Shown: positions 33,321 to 42,071 of the stretch, one piece after another
Numbering within the stretch: position 1 is the stretch's first letter
Layout of the letters: every line of letters begins with the position of its first letter
Source of the DNA: Caulobacter sp.
GTDB lineage: Bacteria > Pseudomonadota > Alphaproteobacteria > Caulobacterales > Caulobacteraceae
Direction: 5' to 3'
DNA length: 45,359 bases
Assembly: GCA_017745235.1 (NCBI GenBank)
Contig: JAGHZU010000030.1
Span: forward strand, 1-45,359
Program-made: the position numbers and the translations under genes
The notes under the pieces: model-generated
Told to the model about the DNA's origin: nothing
Seen by the model: the letters and a program-made list of their open reading frames with translations, nothing else
Databases searched by the model: none

Positions 33321-36300
33321 ATGGCCGACCCCCAGCCTGACCCGAAATCCGACGCCAAGTCGCCCGCCTCCGCCCCCCGCCGTCTTCGACGCGCGGCGTT
33401 GATCGACGCAGGGCTGGAGGCGATGTCCCTTGCCGCCCTGGCGTTCGTCGCCGTGGGCTTCTCGGCCTATGCCGGCCGACGCGAGATCAGCCGCGAACTG
33501 GCCCTGGCGTGGCTGCGCGACAAGGGCGTGGAGGCCGCGGTCGAACTGGACGATCTGGACGCCACGGGCTTCGCGGGCAAGATCCGGCTGGGACCCAAGG
33601 GCGCGCCGGTGTTCTCAGCCGAGCGGATCGAGGTCGCCTACGACCTGGCCTCGCCCTGGACAGGCGGGAAGTTCGCGCTCAACACCCGGGCCGTGCGCCT
33701 GGTGCGGCCACGCCTGAACGTGCGGTTGGATCAGAACGGCCTGAACTTCGGAACCCTGCAGCCGCTGATCGACGAGGCGCTGAAATCGCCCGCCGAACCC
33801 CAGGCGCCCGGCCCGGCGATCCTGGTCGAGGACGCCCGCGTGGTGGTGACCACGCCGGGCGGCGCGGCGCGGGTGACCGGCGACGCCAGCCTCGACGACG
33901 GCAAGCTGCTGCGCTTCGACGGCCGAGTGGGGCCTATGCATTATGCGACCAAGGATCTGGCTTTCGACGCCGAGGGCATGCTGGTCACGGCTCGCAAACG
34001 GGACGATCGGCTGAGTCTGGACGTGAAGCTGGACCTGAAGTCGCTGAGCGCGGGCCAGGCCGACCTGACCGAGGTGGACGGCGCCCTGCAGGCGGACCTC
34101 GCCTATCCCGACCTCAAGGCCCTGTCCGCCGCCGGTCCCGCCGACGTGCGCCTGGCGCTGCGCGCGCGGGCGGCCGAGGTGGCGGAGACGTCGCTGGGTG
34201 ATGTGGAGGCCAATCTGGCGATCGCCGGCCTGTTGAACGGCGACCTCAAGCGCGGCGGACTGGACGGCCACGCCGATCTGCACGCCCGCGCCGGCCGCCT
34301 GGCCGCCCGCGGCCTGGACAGCCGCGCGGTCGTGGCCGACCTGAAGCTGGCCGGCCTGGCCCTGACCTACGACGACGCCGGGGCGCGTGGCTCGGCCCGC
34401 ACACATCTGGCCGCCACCGCCGAGCGGGCCGTGGCCGGAGGTACGGCCCTGTCCCGCGCAGCGCTCGACATCAACGCCGCCAGCCTCACCGCCCTTTCGG
34501 ACGCCAAGCGGACCTCGCTGAGCGGCCCGGCGGCGATCAGCCTGCGCGGGTCGCGGGTCGCCGTCGGCGGACTGGGACTGAACGATCTGAAGGCTCAGGC
34601 CCAGGGACGCTTCTCGGCGGGAACCGACGGCGTGGTCGCCGCTTTCGACGGTCGGGCCAATTCGGGGGGCGGCATGGCCGGCCCCGACGCCGAGCGTCTG
34701 GCGGCGAGCCTGCCCAATCCTGTTTACGCCAAGGCCGGAGCCGCCGCCCTGGCGCGTTTCGATCTTTCGGCGCCAGCCCTGCGCCTGACGATGCGCGAAG
34801 GCCTGACCACCGTTCTTCTGCCTGTCCCCATTCGCATCGACGCCGCCAACGGCGCCCGCGCGACCCTCAGCGCGCCCGGCGGCCCGCTTCTGAATTCACG
34901 CAACGGCGTCAACACGGGGCGCCTAGCCCTGACCCTCGCGGGCGGCGGATTGCCCGAACTGTCGCTGAACGCCCCGAATTGGCGCGCGGACGCCTCCGGC
35001 CTGACCAGCGACCTCGTGGTGGCGGGAACCTTGGACGTTCCTCCATTGGAAGGGCTGACCGGAACCCTGCGCGGCAAGGCCCGCTTGGCGGGCGACGACT
35101 TCACCCTGCGGCTATCGGGCTGCACGCCGCTCTCGGCGCGAACGCTGGAGATGGGCGAACCGCCGATCACCCACGTGAAGGTCGCCCTCTGCCCCACGGC
35201 CGAACCCCTGATCCATGCGGCGAACGGAGCCTGGCGCGCCGCGGCCCGGTTCGAAGACGGCCAGGCGGTGGTTCCCGCCGCCGAGGCTCGGATCGAGGGG
35301 GTGGCGGCCACCTTCGTGGGCGGCGGTCGCGGCGGCTTCGACCAGGCCCAGGTGCGCGTCACGAGCAGCCGGCTGGTCGAAGGCGCGGCCGACAAGCGGT
35401 TCGAACCGGTGGTCGCCACCGGCGCCCTGGCCCTGGCGCGCGGTCGCTGGACCGGCGGGCTGGACGCCGTCACGCCGGACGGCAAGCCGCTGGGCCGCAT
35501 CGACATCCGCCATGACATGGACAGCGGTCGGGGCGAGGCCGTGATCGATGCGTCGAGGCTGGCGTTCGCAAAGGACGGCCTGCAACCGATCGGCTTGACG
35601 CCCCTGGCCTCGGTGGCCCGTCAGGCCGAGGGGCCGGCCTCGTTCACTGGCCGCTTCGCCTGGGATCCGAAGGGCATGACCAGCAGCGGCGAGGTCTCCA
35701 CGCCCGGCCTGAACTTCACCAGCCCGCTAGGCTTCGTGGCCACGCTGTCCGGCAAGGTCGAGTTCACAAGCCTGGCCCCTCTGGTCAGTGCGCCCGGCCA
35801 GACTCTGAAGGTCGAACGGATCGAGGCGATCGTGCCGCTGCAGACCCTGGAAACGTCCTTCACCTTGGCCGCCGAGGCCCTGCACATGCAGTCGACCACC
35901 TTCCAGGCGGCCCAGGGCGCGATCTCGATCGAGCCGATCGACGTACCGCTGGACGGGAAGGGCGTGGTCAAGGGCGTCATCAACATCGCCCACCTCGATC
36001 TGGGCGAACTGGTCGCCGGCTCGTCCCTGGCCGACAAGGTGAAGGTCGAGGCCATCATCGACGGCCGGCTGCCGTTCGAGTTCAGCCAGGCCGGCTTCCG
36101 GTTCCTGGACGGCAAGATCTACGCAACCCAGCCCGGCCGGCTGTCGATCGCGCGCGAAGCCCTTGGCCAGGTCGATGCGGGCCAGGGCGCGGTGGATCCG
36201 AACGATCCGCTGACCGTGGCCAAGCCGGCCGAGGTCAACGCCATCCAGGACTTCGCCTACCAGGCCATGGAGAACCTGCATTTCGAGACCTTGGAAGCGG

Positions 36301-36608
36301 GCGTCAACAGCACCGACAAGGGGCGCCTGGGCATCATTTTCCACATCAAGGGCGAGCATGATCCCAAGGTCGCCGAGAAGGCTCGCATCGGCCTGCTGGA
36401 GCTGATCCGGGGCAAGGCCTTCAACCGTCGCATTCCCCTGCCGGCCAAGACGCCGGTCGACCTGACCCTCGACTCCTCGCTCAACTTCGACGAGCTTATC
36501 GCCGCGGCCAAGCGCGCCTGGGAGGACGCCCAGGCCCGCGCGGCGGCCCCGCCTTCGCCGGCGGGGGCGCCGATCGCGCCGCAGCGTTCAGATGGGGTTC
36601 AGCCTTGA
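33321..36608 (+). CDS. ydbH: YdbH-type AsmA-like intermembrane lipid transport protein
   Basis: A very long envelope protein (1095 residues) with one N-terminal membrane anchor (about residues 34-55, SLAALAFVAVGFSAYAGRRE) and a long beta-rich periplasmic body. The C-terminal region (VPLDGKGVVKGVINIAHLDL, EFSQAGFRFLDGKIYATQPG, EVNAIQDFAYQAMENLHFET) matches the YdbH/DUF748-like AsmA family. In E. coli, YdbH and the lipoprotein YnbE form a bridge for phospholipid transport to the outer membrane, with YdbL as partner. Here the three genes are in the same order (ydbH, ynbE, ydbL). I prefer the ATG at 33321; a GTG at 33312 adds 3 residues. Confidence 0.88.
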   Translation: MADPQPDPKSDAKSPASAPRRLRRAALIDAGLEAMSLAALAFVAVGFSAYAGRREISRELALAWLRDKGVEAAVELDDLDATGFAGKIRLGPKGAPVFSAERIEVAYDLASPWTGGKFALNTRAVRLVRPRLNVRLDQNGLNFGTLQPLIDEALKSPAEPQAPGPAILVEDARVVVTTPGGAARVTGDASLDDGKLLRFDGRVGPMHYATKDLAFDAEGMLVTARKRDDRLSLDVKLDLKSLSAGQADLTEVDGALQADLAYPDLKALSAAGPADVRLALRARAAEVAETSLGDVEANLAIAGLLNGDLKRGGLDGHADLHARAGRLAARGLDSRAVVADLKLAGLALTYDDAGARGSARTHLAATAERAVAGGTALSRAALDINAASLTALSDAKRTSLSGPAAISLRGSRVAVGGLGLNDLKAQAQGRFSAGTDGVVAAFDGRANSGGGMAGPDAERLAASLPNPVYAKAGAAALARFDLSAPALRLTMREGLTTVLLPVPIRIDAANGARATLSAPGGPLLNSRNGVNTGRLALTLAGGGLPELSLNAPNWRADASGLTSDLVVAGTLDVPPLEGLTGTLRGKARLAGDDFTLRLSGCTPLSARTLEMGEPPITHVKVALCPTAEPLIHAANGAWRAAARFEDGQAVVPAAEARIEGVAATFVGGGRGGFDQAQVRVTSSRLVEGAADKRFEPVVATGALALARGRWTGGLDAVTPDGKPLGRIDIRHDMDSGRGEAVIDASRLAFAKDGLQPIGLTPLASVARQAEGPASFTGRFAWDPKGMTSSGEVSTPGLNFTSPLGFVATLSGKVEFTSLAPLVSAPGQTLKVERIEAIVPLQTLETSFTLAAEALHMQSTTFQAAQGAISIEPIDVPLDGKGVVKGVINIAHLDLGELVAGSSLADKVKVEAIIDGRLPFEFSQAGFRFLDGKIYATQPGRLSIAREALGQVDAGQGAVDPNDPLTVAKPAEVNAIQDFAYQAMENLHFETLEAGVNSTDKGRLGIIFHIKGEHDPKVAEKARIGLLELIRGKAFNRRIPLPAKTPVDLTLDSSLNFDELIAAAKRAWEDAQARAAAPPSPAGAPIAPQRSDGVQP

Positions 36609-36639
36609 CGCCGCACTGTACGCCCAAATGGAGAACCGC

Positions 36640-36831
36640 ATGACCCACCGCGCCCTGTTTCCAACCTTGCTCGTCGCGGGCGCCCTCGGCGCCGCGCTGG
36701 CGGCGTGCACGCCGACGGTGCGGGTGAAGGTCGACCCGATCAACATCTACGCCAAGCTCGACGCCAACGTGCGGGTGCAGCTGGACAAGGAAGTCCAGTC
36801 GGCCATCCAGCAGAACCCCAACCTTTTCTAA
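36640..36831 (+). CDS. ynbE: YnbE-like small lipoprotein
   Basis: A 63-residue lipoprotein: signal sequence THRALFPTLLVAGALGAALA followed by the lipobox LAAC, then TPTVRVKVDPINIYAKLDAN and QLDKEVQSAIQQNPNLF. The short size, the conserved PINI-Y-AKLD and the position between ydbH and ydbL identify it as YnbE, which binds the C-terminus of YdbH at the outer membrane. I start at the ATG at 36640, with GGAG 6 bases upstream; ATGs at 36628 and 36592 are possible but would lengthen the signal sequence or run into the end of ydbH. Confidence 0.87.
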   Translation: MTHRALFPTLLVAGALGAALAACTPTVRVKVDPINIYAKLDANVRVQLDKEVQSAIQQNPNLF

Positions 36832-36844
36832 GAAAGGAACCGAC

Positions 36845-37198
36845 ATGATCCGCAAGACTATGACGGTCCTGGCCCTGGCCGCTTCGATGGGCGCAGTCGC
36901 CCTGCCGGTCCTGGCTCAATCCGCCGCCGCCAAGGCCGCCGTGGACGCCGGCAAGGCCGCCGGCACGGTGGGCGAGCAGGCCGACGGTTTCCTGGGCGTG
37001 GTGTCGGGCGGCGACGCCAGCCTGCGCGCGGCCGTGGCCGAGATCAACGCCGGCCGCTCGGCGGTCTACAAGGACACCGCCGCGAAGACCGGCGTGACGC
37101 CTGAGGCCGCCGGCCAGGCCACCGCCAAGCAGCTCTACGCCCGCCTGGCGCCCGGCCAGTACTGGAAGCCGCTGGACGGCGGCTGGACCAAGAAATAA
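36845..37198 (+). CDS. ydbL: YdbL-type DUF1318 periplasmic protein
   Basis: A 117-residue exported protein: signal peptide IRKTMTVLALAASMGAVALP...LAQ (cut near 25), then the DUF1318 body with AAKAAVDAGKAAGTVGEQAD, AEINAGRSAVYKDTAAKTG and AAGQATAKQLYARLAPGQYW. YdbL modulates the YdbH-YnbE interaction in E. coli. AAAGGAA precedes the ATG, and the gene follows ynbE by 13 bases, so the three are one operon. Confidence 0.9.
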   Translation: MIRKTMTVLALAASMGAVALPVLAQSAAAKAAVDAGKAAGTVGEQADGFLGVVSGGDASLRAAVAEINAGRSAVYKDTAAKTGVTPEAAGQATAKQLYARLAPGQYWKPLDGGWTKK

Positions 37199-37359
37199 GT
37201 CGCTTCCCGTCGGGAGGGCGCGTGCTTTAGCCGCTCTCCCGGCGTCCCACATCTTGAACACGGGTCCGTCCGTCGCCACCTAACGTCTGTGGCGCAGGGC
37301 AGGACGCCGATCTTGGGTCCGGCTCGCGCGCACGAAGTCGCTTGAGCGAGGACTTCGCG

Positions 37360-37785
37360 ATGACCCGGACGATCCTGTTCGACAGCCCGTTTTTGCTGGG
37401 TTTCGAACACACACGAGACCTGATCGAGCGCGCCGCCAAGGCCGCCTCGGAGAGCTATCCGCCTTACAATGTCGAGCAGGCCGAGAACGGCGGGGTGCGC
37501 ATCACCCTGGCGGTCGCCGGCTTTTCCCCCGATCAGCTTCAGGTGACCGTCGAAGGCGGCCAGCTGGTGGTGGCCGGACGGCGCGAGAGCGAAGGCAAGC
37601 CCGAGGCCGATCGCGCCTACCTCCACCGTGGCATCGCCGCCCGAGGCTTCCTGCGCACTTTCGTGCTGGCCGAAGGCATGGAGGTCACCGCGGCCACGCT
37701 CGAGCACGGCCTGCTGCATGTCGACCTGGCTCGGCCAGAGCCTGAGCGGCTGGTCCGCCGCATTCCGATCCGGTCCCTGGGCTGA
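37360..37785 (+). CDS. Small heat shock protein, Hsp20 family
   Basis: A 141-residue alpha-crystallin-type chaperone close to IbpA/HspA. The domain runs from SYPPYNVEQAENGGVRITLA to IAARGFLRTFVLAEGMEVTA and ends with the C-terminal I-x-I anchor (RRIPIRSLG). It binds unfolding proteins without ATP. The ATG at 37360 is favoured because GAGG lies 8 bases before it; TTG at 37342 would add 6 residues. CTTGAA at 37253 recalls a sigma-32 -35 element, but no proper -10 is at normal spacing. It is followed by the DUF1150 gene. Confidence 0.93.
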   Translation: MTRTILFDSPFLLGFEHTRDLIERAAKAASESYPPYNVEQAENGGVRITLAVAGFSPDQLQVTVEGGQLVVAGRRESEGKPEADRAYLHRGIAARGFLRTFVLAEGMEVTAATLEHGLLHVDLARPEPERLVRRIPIRSLG

Positions 37786-37805
37786 AGCCCCTCGTCCTTT
37801 CGCCG

Positions 37806-37866
37806 CCGGGGTTTCATCTGAACCCGGAGCCGCTGAGGGACGTTCATCTTACAAGGAGGTGGTCCT
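37806..37866 (+). promoter_or_regulatory. Structured leader with very strong SD before the DUF1150 gene
   Basis: A hairpin (CCGGGGTT/AACCCGG, 37806-37827) precedes AAGGAGGT (37853-37860), an almost full anti-SD match. AGGA (37854-37857) can pair with TCCT (37863-37866) immediately before the ATG, making a small 4-bp hairpin that would hide the SD. Temperature sensitivity is speculation. Confidence 0.4.
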
Positions 37867-38133
37867 ATGACACCTAACCCGCAAACCCCGTTCTTCTCGA
37901 CCGAAGCCTTCGCGGCCCTTGGCGCGCCGGACCTGGTCTATGTGCGCCCGATCACGGCCGCCGAGGTGATGGCCGACACGGCCATGGACACCGAGGAGTT
38001 CGATCTCTCGCCCGACCAGACCCTGTATGCGGTGTTCCGCGCCGACGGCGCGCGGCTGGCGGTGCTCACCGACAAGGACTCGGCCGTGGCCGCCGCCCTG
38101 GCGCACGAGCTGGCCCCGGTCTCGGTGCACTAG
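37867..38133 (+). CDS. DUF1150 family protein
   Basis: An 88-residue protein with the conserved DUF1150 segments FFSTEAFAALGAPDLVYVRP, QTLYAVFRADGARLAVLTDK and DSAVAAALAHELAPVSVH. The family is found in Alphaproteobacteria almost always beside small heat shock proteins, as here (82 bases after hsp20). The function is unknown; a partner or modulator of Hsp20 is a reasonable guess. Its ribosome binding site is unusually strong, so it should be made at higher level than its short length suggests. Confidence 0.9.
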   Translation: MTPNPQTPFFSTEAFAALGAPDLVYVRPITAAEVMADTAMDTEEFDLSPDQTLYAVFRADGARLAVLTDKDSAVAAALAHELAPVSVH

Positions 38134-38203
38134 GACCGCAAGGTCGCTATCGCCATCTCGCCTTGCTCGGGCGGGATGGCCGAGCGGCTCTCCCGCAGGA
38201 CGC

Positions 38204-38413
38204 TCAGCCCGTCCGGTCGGTTCGATCCAGGCTTGGCCAGCGAGCCAAGGCGAAGACCCACAACAGAACAATTCCCGCACCAGGGAGCACCGTCAGTAAC
38301 GCGACCCATGGCGACCACCCGGCGCGCTTGAAGATCAGGCCGCACGGCACAACGACGAAGGTCGCCAGCACGCCCAGAATAACCAGCCAGTGAAAGATCG
38401 AAAAATCGCTCAT
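38204..38413 (-). CDS. Small two-helix membrane protein (PLDc_N-like)
   Basis: A 69-residue protein with two hydrophobic helices (FHWLVILGVLATFVVVPCGL and PWVALLTVLPGAGIVLLWVF) joined by IFKRAGWS and ending in ALARWPSLDRTDRTG. The second helix with its W-x-x-x-x-R-W-P ending fits the N-terminal domain of cardiolipin-synthase/phospholipase D-like proteins found as free-standing small proteins. I start at the ATG at 38411-38413; a longer frame to 38458 has a poor leader. Function unknown. Confidence 0.7.
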   Translation of the reverse strand: MSDFSIFHWLVILGVLATFVVVPCGLIFKRAGWSPWVALLTVLPGAGIVLLWVFALARWPSLDRTDRTG

Positions 38414-38495
38414 GGCGCCGCCTTGGATTGAGCGCCGCACTAGACGCGTGAAACTCAATAGGCGCGCAAGGCGGGCTAGGGCGTTGAAAGGCCCC

Positions 38496-38966
38496 TCAGG
38501 CGGCCGTCGGCTTGCTTTCGTGATCCTGGGTCAGCAGCACATGCACGGCGTCGGCCGAGCGGGCCTGGCGTAGCTGTTCGCGCAGCTCGGGCTGGCGCAT
38601 CATGCGCGAAACCCGGGCGAGGGCCCGCAGGTGGCCGGTATTGGCCTCGGGCGGGGCGAACAGAGCCACCAGAAGGTCGACGGGCTTGTCGTCGACCGAG
38701 CCGAATTCCACGGGCGTTTCCAGGCGCATCACCACGGCCCGCACCTGGTCCAGGCCGGCCAGGCGGGCGTGGGGAATGGCCACGCCCTGGCCCACGCCCG
38801 TCGAGCCGGCGGCCTCCCGCTCGACCAGACCCTCCAGGGCCTGGTCGGCGTCGACTCCGAACACGCGGGCGGCGACATCGGCTATGACGCCGAGAACCTG
38901 GCGTTTGTTGGCGGCGCTGACACGCAGAACGACCGCGCCGGGCTCCAGTAGATCGCCGATGGTCAT
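38496..38966 (-). CDS. ptsN: Nitrogen-related PTS enzyme IIA-like protein
   Basis: A 156-residue EIIA(Ntr) with the phosphorylated histidine at His66 in GVAIPHARL. The surrounding fold (ADQALEGLVEREAAGSTGVG, DDKPVDLLVALFAPPEANTG, HLRALARVSRMMRQPELREQ) matches PtsN throughout. It belongs to the regulatory PTS, which in Alphaproteobacteria links nitrogen status, (p)ppGpp and potassium transport. It is 86 bases after hpf in the same direction, the usual neighbourhood; rpoN is 1.5 kb upstream. Confidence 0.94.
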   Translation of the reverse strand: MTIGDLLEPGAVVLRVSAANKRQVLGVIADVAARVFGVDADQALEGLVEREAAGSTGVGQGVAIPHARLAGLDQVRAVVMRLETPVEFGSVDDKPVDLLVALFAPPEANTGHLRALARVSRMMRQPELREQLRQARSADAVHVLLTQDHESKPTAA

Positions 38967-39052
38967 GGACTTAGAAGCTCGCTCGTTATCGGCCGTCTTC
39001 GCGCCGTCGCCGTCCTGGCCTACCGAAACGCGTCACCCGAGCCGAAGTTCGG

Positions 39053-39685
39053 TCAGCTCGCGGTCGGTCCGTGCCCATTCAGCGACTTGGTGCGTTCGGG
39101 ATCGATCCAGCCGATATTTCCGTCCGGCCGGCGATACACCACCGACAATCCGTCATGGGCGGCGTTCCTAAACACGATTGCCTGGGACTCGGTCAAGTCC
39201 AGTTCCATGACAGCCATCGAAACGGTCATGGTCTTCAGCGAGGCCTGGGTCTCGGCGATGATCATCGCCGAGGGCGCGCCGACCGGGTGGTCGCCTTCCG
39301 TCGACCAATCCTCGTCCTCGACGTCTTCACCTTCCGGAACCCGCAGAACGTACATGGCTGCGTTCTCGGCCTGCTTGGCGCTGGCGGCGATCGAGTGGCT
39401 CTTGAGCCGTCGCTTGTAGCGGCGGATCCGCGTCTCGATCTTGGCCAGGGCGGCGTCGAAGGCCGCGTGAGCGTCGCCGCCCGACCCGTGGCTGATCAGC
39501 TGCTGGCCCGAAGCCAGCTTGACCGAGCAATCGGCGCGGAAGGCGTAGCCGTCCTTGCTGATCACGACGTCGGCGTCGCCGCCGCGGTCGAAATACTTGC
39601 CGATGCTCAGGGCGATTTCGTCGGAGACTCGCGCTCGCAGAGCCTCACCAACGTCGACATGCTTGCCGGAGACTTGGACTTGCAT
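39053..39685 (-). CDS. hpf: Ribosome hibernation promoting factor, long form
   Basis: A 210-residue long-type HPF. The N-terminal domain (about 1-110) begins MQVQVSGKHVDVGEALRARV and has the basic face KIETRIRRYKRRLKSHS that binds 16S rRNA. The C-terminal dimerisation domain (about 145-205) contains MTVSMAVMELDLTESQAIVF and VVYRRPDGNIGWIDPE. Long HPFs make inactive 100S ribosome dimers in stationary phase. ATG at 39683-39685. Confidence 0.94.
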   Translation of the reverse strand: MQVQVSGKHVDVGEALRARVSDEIALSIGKYFDRGGDADVVISKDGYAFRADCSVKLASGQQLISHGSGGDAHAAFDAALAKIETRIRRYKRRLKSHSIAASAKQAENAAMYVLRVPEGEDVEDEDWSTEGDHPVGAPSAMIIAETQASLKTMTVSMAVMELDLTESQAIVFRNAAHDGLSVVYRRPDGNIGWIDPERTKSLNGHGPTAS

Positions 39686-39690
39686 AGCCT

Positions 39691-39720
39691 ATCAACGCGC
39701 CTGTCTCGGCCGGGTGTCAA
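39691..39720 (-). promoter_or_regulatory. hpf: Putative hpf promoter
   Basis: Leftwards, TTGACA (plus 39715-39720) is a perfect -35; 18 bases later GTTGAT (39691-39696) is a moderate -10. The predicted start is at or just before the hpf ATG (39685), suggesting a leaderless or nearly leaderless mRNA. The -10 is the weak point. Confidence 0.35.
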
Positions 39721-39736
39721 GCGTCGCCTGACCGAC

Positions 39737-40372
39737 TTAAAACAGCCCCGGAATCATGTGCAGGAGCCGCTGAACCGCGGCCGTGACGACCCCCGCGCTG
39801 AGGGCCAGCAGGCCCACGCTGACGGCCGCCATGAGATAGCCCAGCAGCGCCAGCAGGCCGTCGCGCTGGAGCAACGCCATGGCCAGAACGGCGACGGTCG
39901 CCCCTGGAGCCAGGTTGCCTAGCGGGATGGGCAGGACCAGCACCAGGGCCAGCAGGGTGCAAACCACGCCGATCAGCCGCTCGCCGACAGGGCCGAACAG
40001 AATGCGCAGGCGCGGCCGCGTCACCACCTCCAGCCGGCGCACAACCGGAGTAAGCTTGCGAAAGAGACCGCGCAGGCTGTCGCGCCTCAACGGCCGGGCG
40101 GCGATGCTCCTGGGCAGCCACGGCACATCGGCGCCCCAGGCGATCTGGGGAGCCAGCAGCAGGATCGGCAGGGACAGGATGGTCGAGGAACCCGGCGGCA
40201 AGGGCAGGCAGTTCAGCAGCCCGCAGACCAGCAGCACAGCCCCGAAGGCGCGGCTGTCGAACCGCTCCAGCATTTCGTCCACCGTCAGCACCGGACGCTC
40301 GTCCTCGCCGAAGCTCTCGATGACGTCGGACAGTCTTTCGGTGCTCATGCCGGGCCCTTGTTCACCCGTCAT
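39737..40372 (-). CDS. ExoD-family membrane protein
   Basis: A 211-residue protein with four or five hydrophobic segments of the ExoD (exopolysaccharide synthesis) family. The start region LSDVIESFGEDERPVLTVDE is followed by VCGLLNCLPLPPGSSTILSL and the second half VLPIPLGNLAPGATVAVLAM. ExoD was defined by exopolysaccharide and alkali-sensitivity phenotypes in rhizobia, and its biochemistry is unknown. An ATG 24 bases downstream of the first is an equally good start. It lies between hpf and rpoN, all leftward. Confidence 0.87.
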   Translation of the reverse strand: MTGEQGPGMSTERLSDVIESFGEDERPVLTVDEMLERFDSRAFGAVLLVCGLLNCLPLPPGSSTILSLPILLLAPQIAWGADVPWLPRSIAARPLRRDSLRGLFRKLTPVVRRLEVVTRPRLRILFGPVGERLIGVVCTLLALVLVLPIPLGNLAPGATVAVLAMALLQRDGLLALLGYLMAAVSVGLLALSAGVVTAAVQRLLHMIPGLF

Positions 40373-40434
40373 AGAACGCCCAGCCCGGCCTTCGGGCCAT
40401 GGGTCCGAGCGTCGCTGGTCGGCGCCTTGGGGGA

Positions 40435-41934
40435 TCAGCAGGCTTCCTTGAGCAGGCGCCGGCGCTCGACCGACGAAGGGATGCGCAGGGCCTCGCGATA
40501 TTTGGCCACCGTGCGGCGGGCGATGTCGACGCCGCTTTCCTTGAGGATCTCCACGATCCGGTCGTCGGAATGGACATCGGCCTCGCGGCGCTCGGCCTCG
40601 ACCAGGCCCTTGATCTTGTGGCGCACGCTGGCGGCCGAGTGGGCCTCGCCGCCTTCAGTGGCCTGGATGGCCGAGGTGAAGAAGTACTTCAGCTCGAACA
40701 CCCCGCGGGGAGTGGCGATGTACTTGTTGGACGTCACCCGGCTGACAGTGGACTCGTGCATGCCGATGGCGTCGGCCACCGTCTTCAGGTTCAACGGCCG
40801 CAGATGCTCCACGCCATAGGCCAGGAAGCCATCCTGCTGGCGCACGATCTCGCTGGACACCTTCAGGATGGTCTTGGCCCGCTGGTCGAGGCTTTTGACC
40901 AGCCAGTTGGCGCTGGCGAAGCTGTCGGAGACGAAGGTCTTCTCCTGGTCGCTACGCGCGCCCTTGGCGACGCGGGCGTGATAGCGCTGGTCAACCAGCA
41001 CCCGGGGCAGGGTGTCGGTGTTGAGTTCCACGTGCCACAGGCCGCCAGGCGTCTCGCGCACATGCACGTCGGGCACGAGGGTCTGGGGCGGATCGGAGTG
41101 GAAGGCCGCGCCGGGACGGGGCGTCAGGGCGCGGATCTCGGCGACCATCTCGCGCAGGTCCTCGTCATCGACGCCGCAAGCCTTGCGCAGGCCGTTCATG
41201 TCGCGCCGGGCCAGCAGGTCCAGGTTTTCCAGCAGGGCGGCCATGCAGGGATCGTAGCGATTGACGTCCTTCAGCTGCAGAGCCAGGCATTCGCGTACAT
41301 CGCGGGCCATGACCCCCGCAGGCTCGAAGCCCTGCAGAACGGCGAGGACGTCCTCAACCAGTTCCAGGTCGCAGCCCAGGCGGCCGGCGACCTCCGGCAG
41401 ATCGGCGCGCAGGTAGCCCGCCTCGTCGACGGCGTCGATCAGCACGGCTGCGATGGCGTTGCGGGCGGGCGACAGGCCGGCCACGGCCAGCTGGTCGGTC
41501 AGGTGCTCGATCAGGGTGGGGCCGCGCGACATAGCGCTCTCGAAGCCGTCGTTGCCCTCGAAATTTCCGCCGCCGCCCGCACGGGACCAGTCGATCTGGC
41601 CGCCGGCCTGCTCGGCCCCGGCTTCATGGCCGTCGCCGGTGGCGCGCTCGCCGGGAGAGACGTCGTCAGGGACGGCGTCCATCTGGCTGCTGGCGGCGCT
41701 GTCGGACACCGCATCCAGGCCCAGGTTCTCGGTCGCGCGGTCGGCCTCGCCGTCGCGCTGGGTTTCATTGTCGGAATCGTCGCGCTGGAGCAGGGGATTG
41801 CGCTCGAGTTCGGCCTCGACGAAGGCGTCGAGCTCGATGTTCGACAGTTGCAGGAGCTTGATCGCCTGCTGCAGCTGCGGCGTGATGACAAGGCCCTGGC
41901 CCTGCCGAAGCTCCAATCTGTGGCCGAGAGCCAA
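40435..41934 (-). CDS. rpoN: RNA polymerase sigma-54 factor
   Basis: A 499-residue sigma-54. Region I, the Gln/Leu-rich activator-response region, is LRQGQGLVITPQLQQAIKLLQ at the N-terminus. The acidic region II (60-115) follows, then the core-binding and HTH regions, and the RpoN box ARRTVAKYRE at 472-481 near the C-terminus. In Caulobacter sigma-54 drives flagellar hook and stalk genes. The start is a TTG (41932-41934) with AGGAGG 5 bases before it. A terminator 138 bases upstream separates it from lptB, so it has its own promoter. Confidence 0.96.
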   Translation of the reverse strand: MALGHRLELRQGQGLVITPQLQQAIKLLQLSNIELDAFVEAELERNPLLQRDDSDNETQRDGEADRATENLGLDAVSDSAASSQMDAVPDDVSPGERATGDGHEAGAEQAGGQIDWSRAGGGGNFEGNDGFESAMSRGPTLIEHLTDQLAVAGLSPARNAIAAVLIDAVDEAGYLRADLPEVAGRLGCDLELVEDVLAVLQGFEPAGVMARDVRECLALQLKDVNRYDPCMAALLENLDLLARRDMNGLRKACGVDDEDLREMVAEIRALTPRPGAAFHSDPPQTLVPDVHVRETPGGLWHVELNTDTLPRVLVDQRYHARVAKGARSDQEKTFVSDSFASANWLVKSLDQRAKTILKVSSEIVRQQDGFLAYGVEHLRPLNLKTVADAIGMHESTVSRVTSNKYIATPRGVFELKYFFTSAIQATEGGEAHSAASVRHKIKGLVEAERREADVHSDDRIVEILKESGVDIARRTVAKYREALRIPSSVERRRLLKEAC

Positions 41935-42071
41935 CGCGCCCTCCTGGGCAAATCAACGACGAGTTCGACGCCATTGAAAGGCCAGGGTGGTTAACGGGGC
42001 GCCAACGCCAGCAAAAAGCGTGCCGGTGCGACGTTCCGCCCTCGAAAAGCGGCAAGCCCCTGATTGAGATA

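Noticed and set aside
37253..37275. CTTGAA resembling a sigma-32 -35 element before hsp20
   Set aside because: No acceptable -10 (CCCCAT-like) lies at normal spacing; the nearest, CCACCT, is 17 bases on and poor. Noted only as a possibility.
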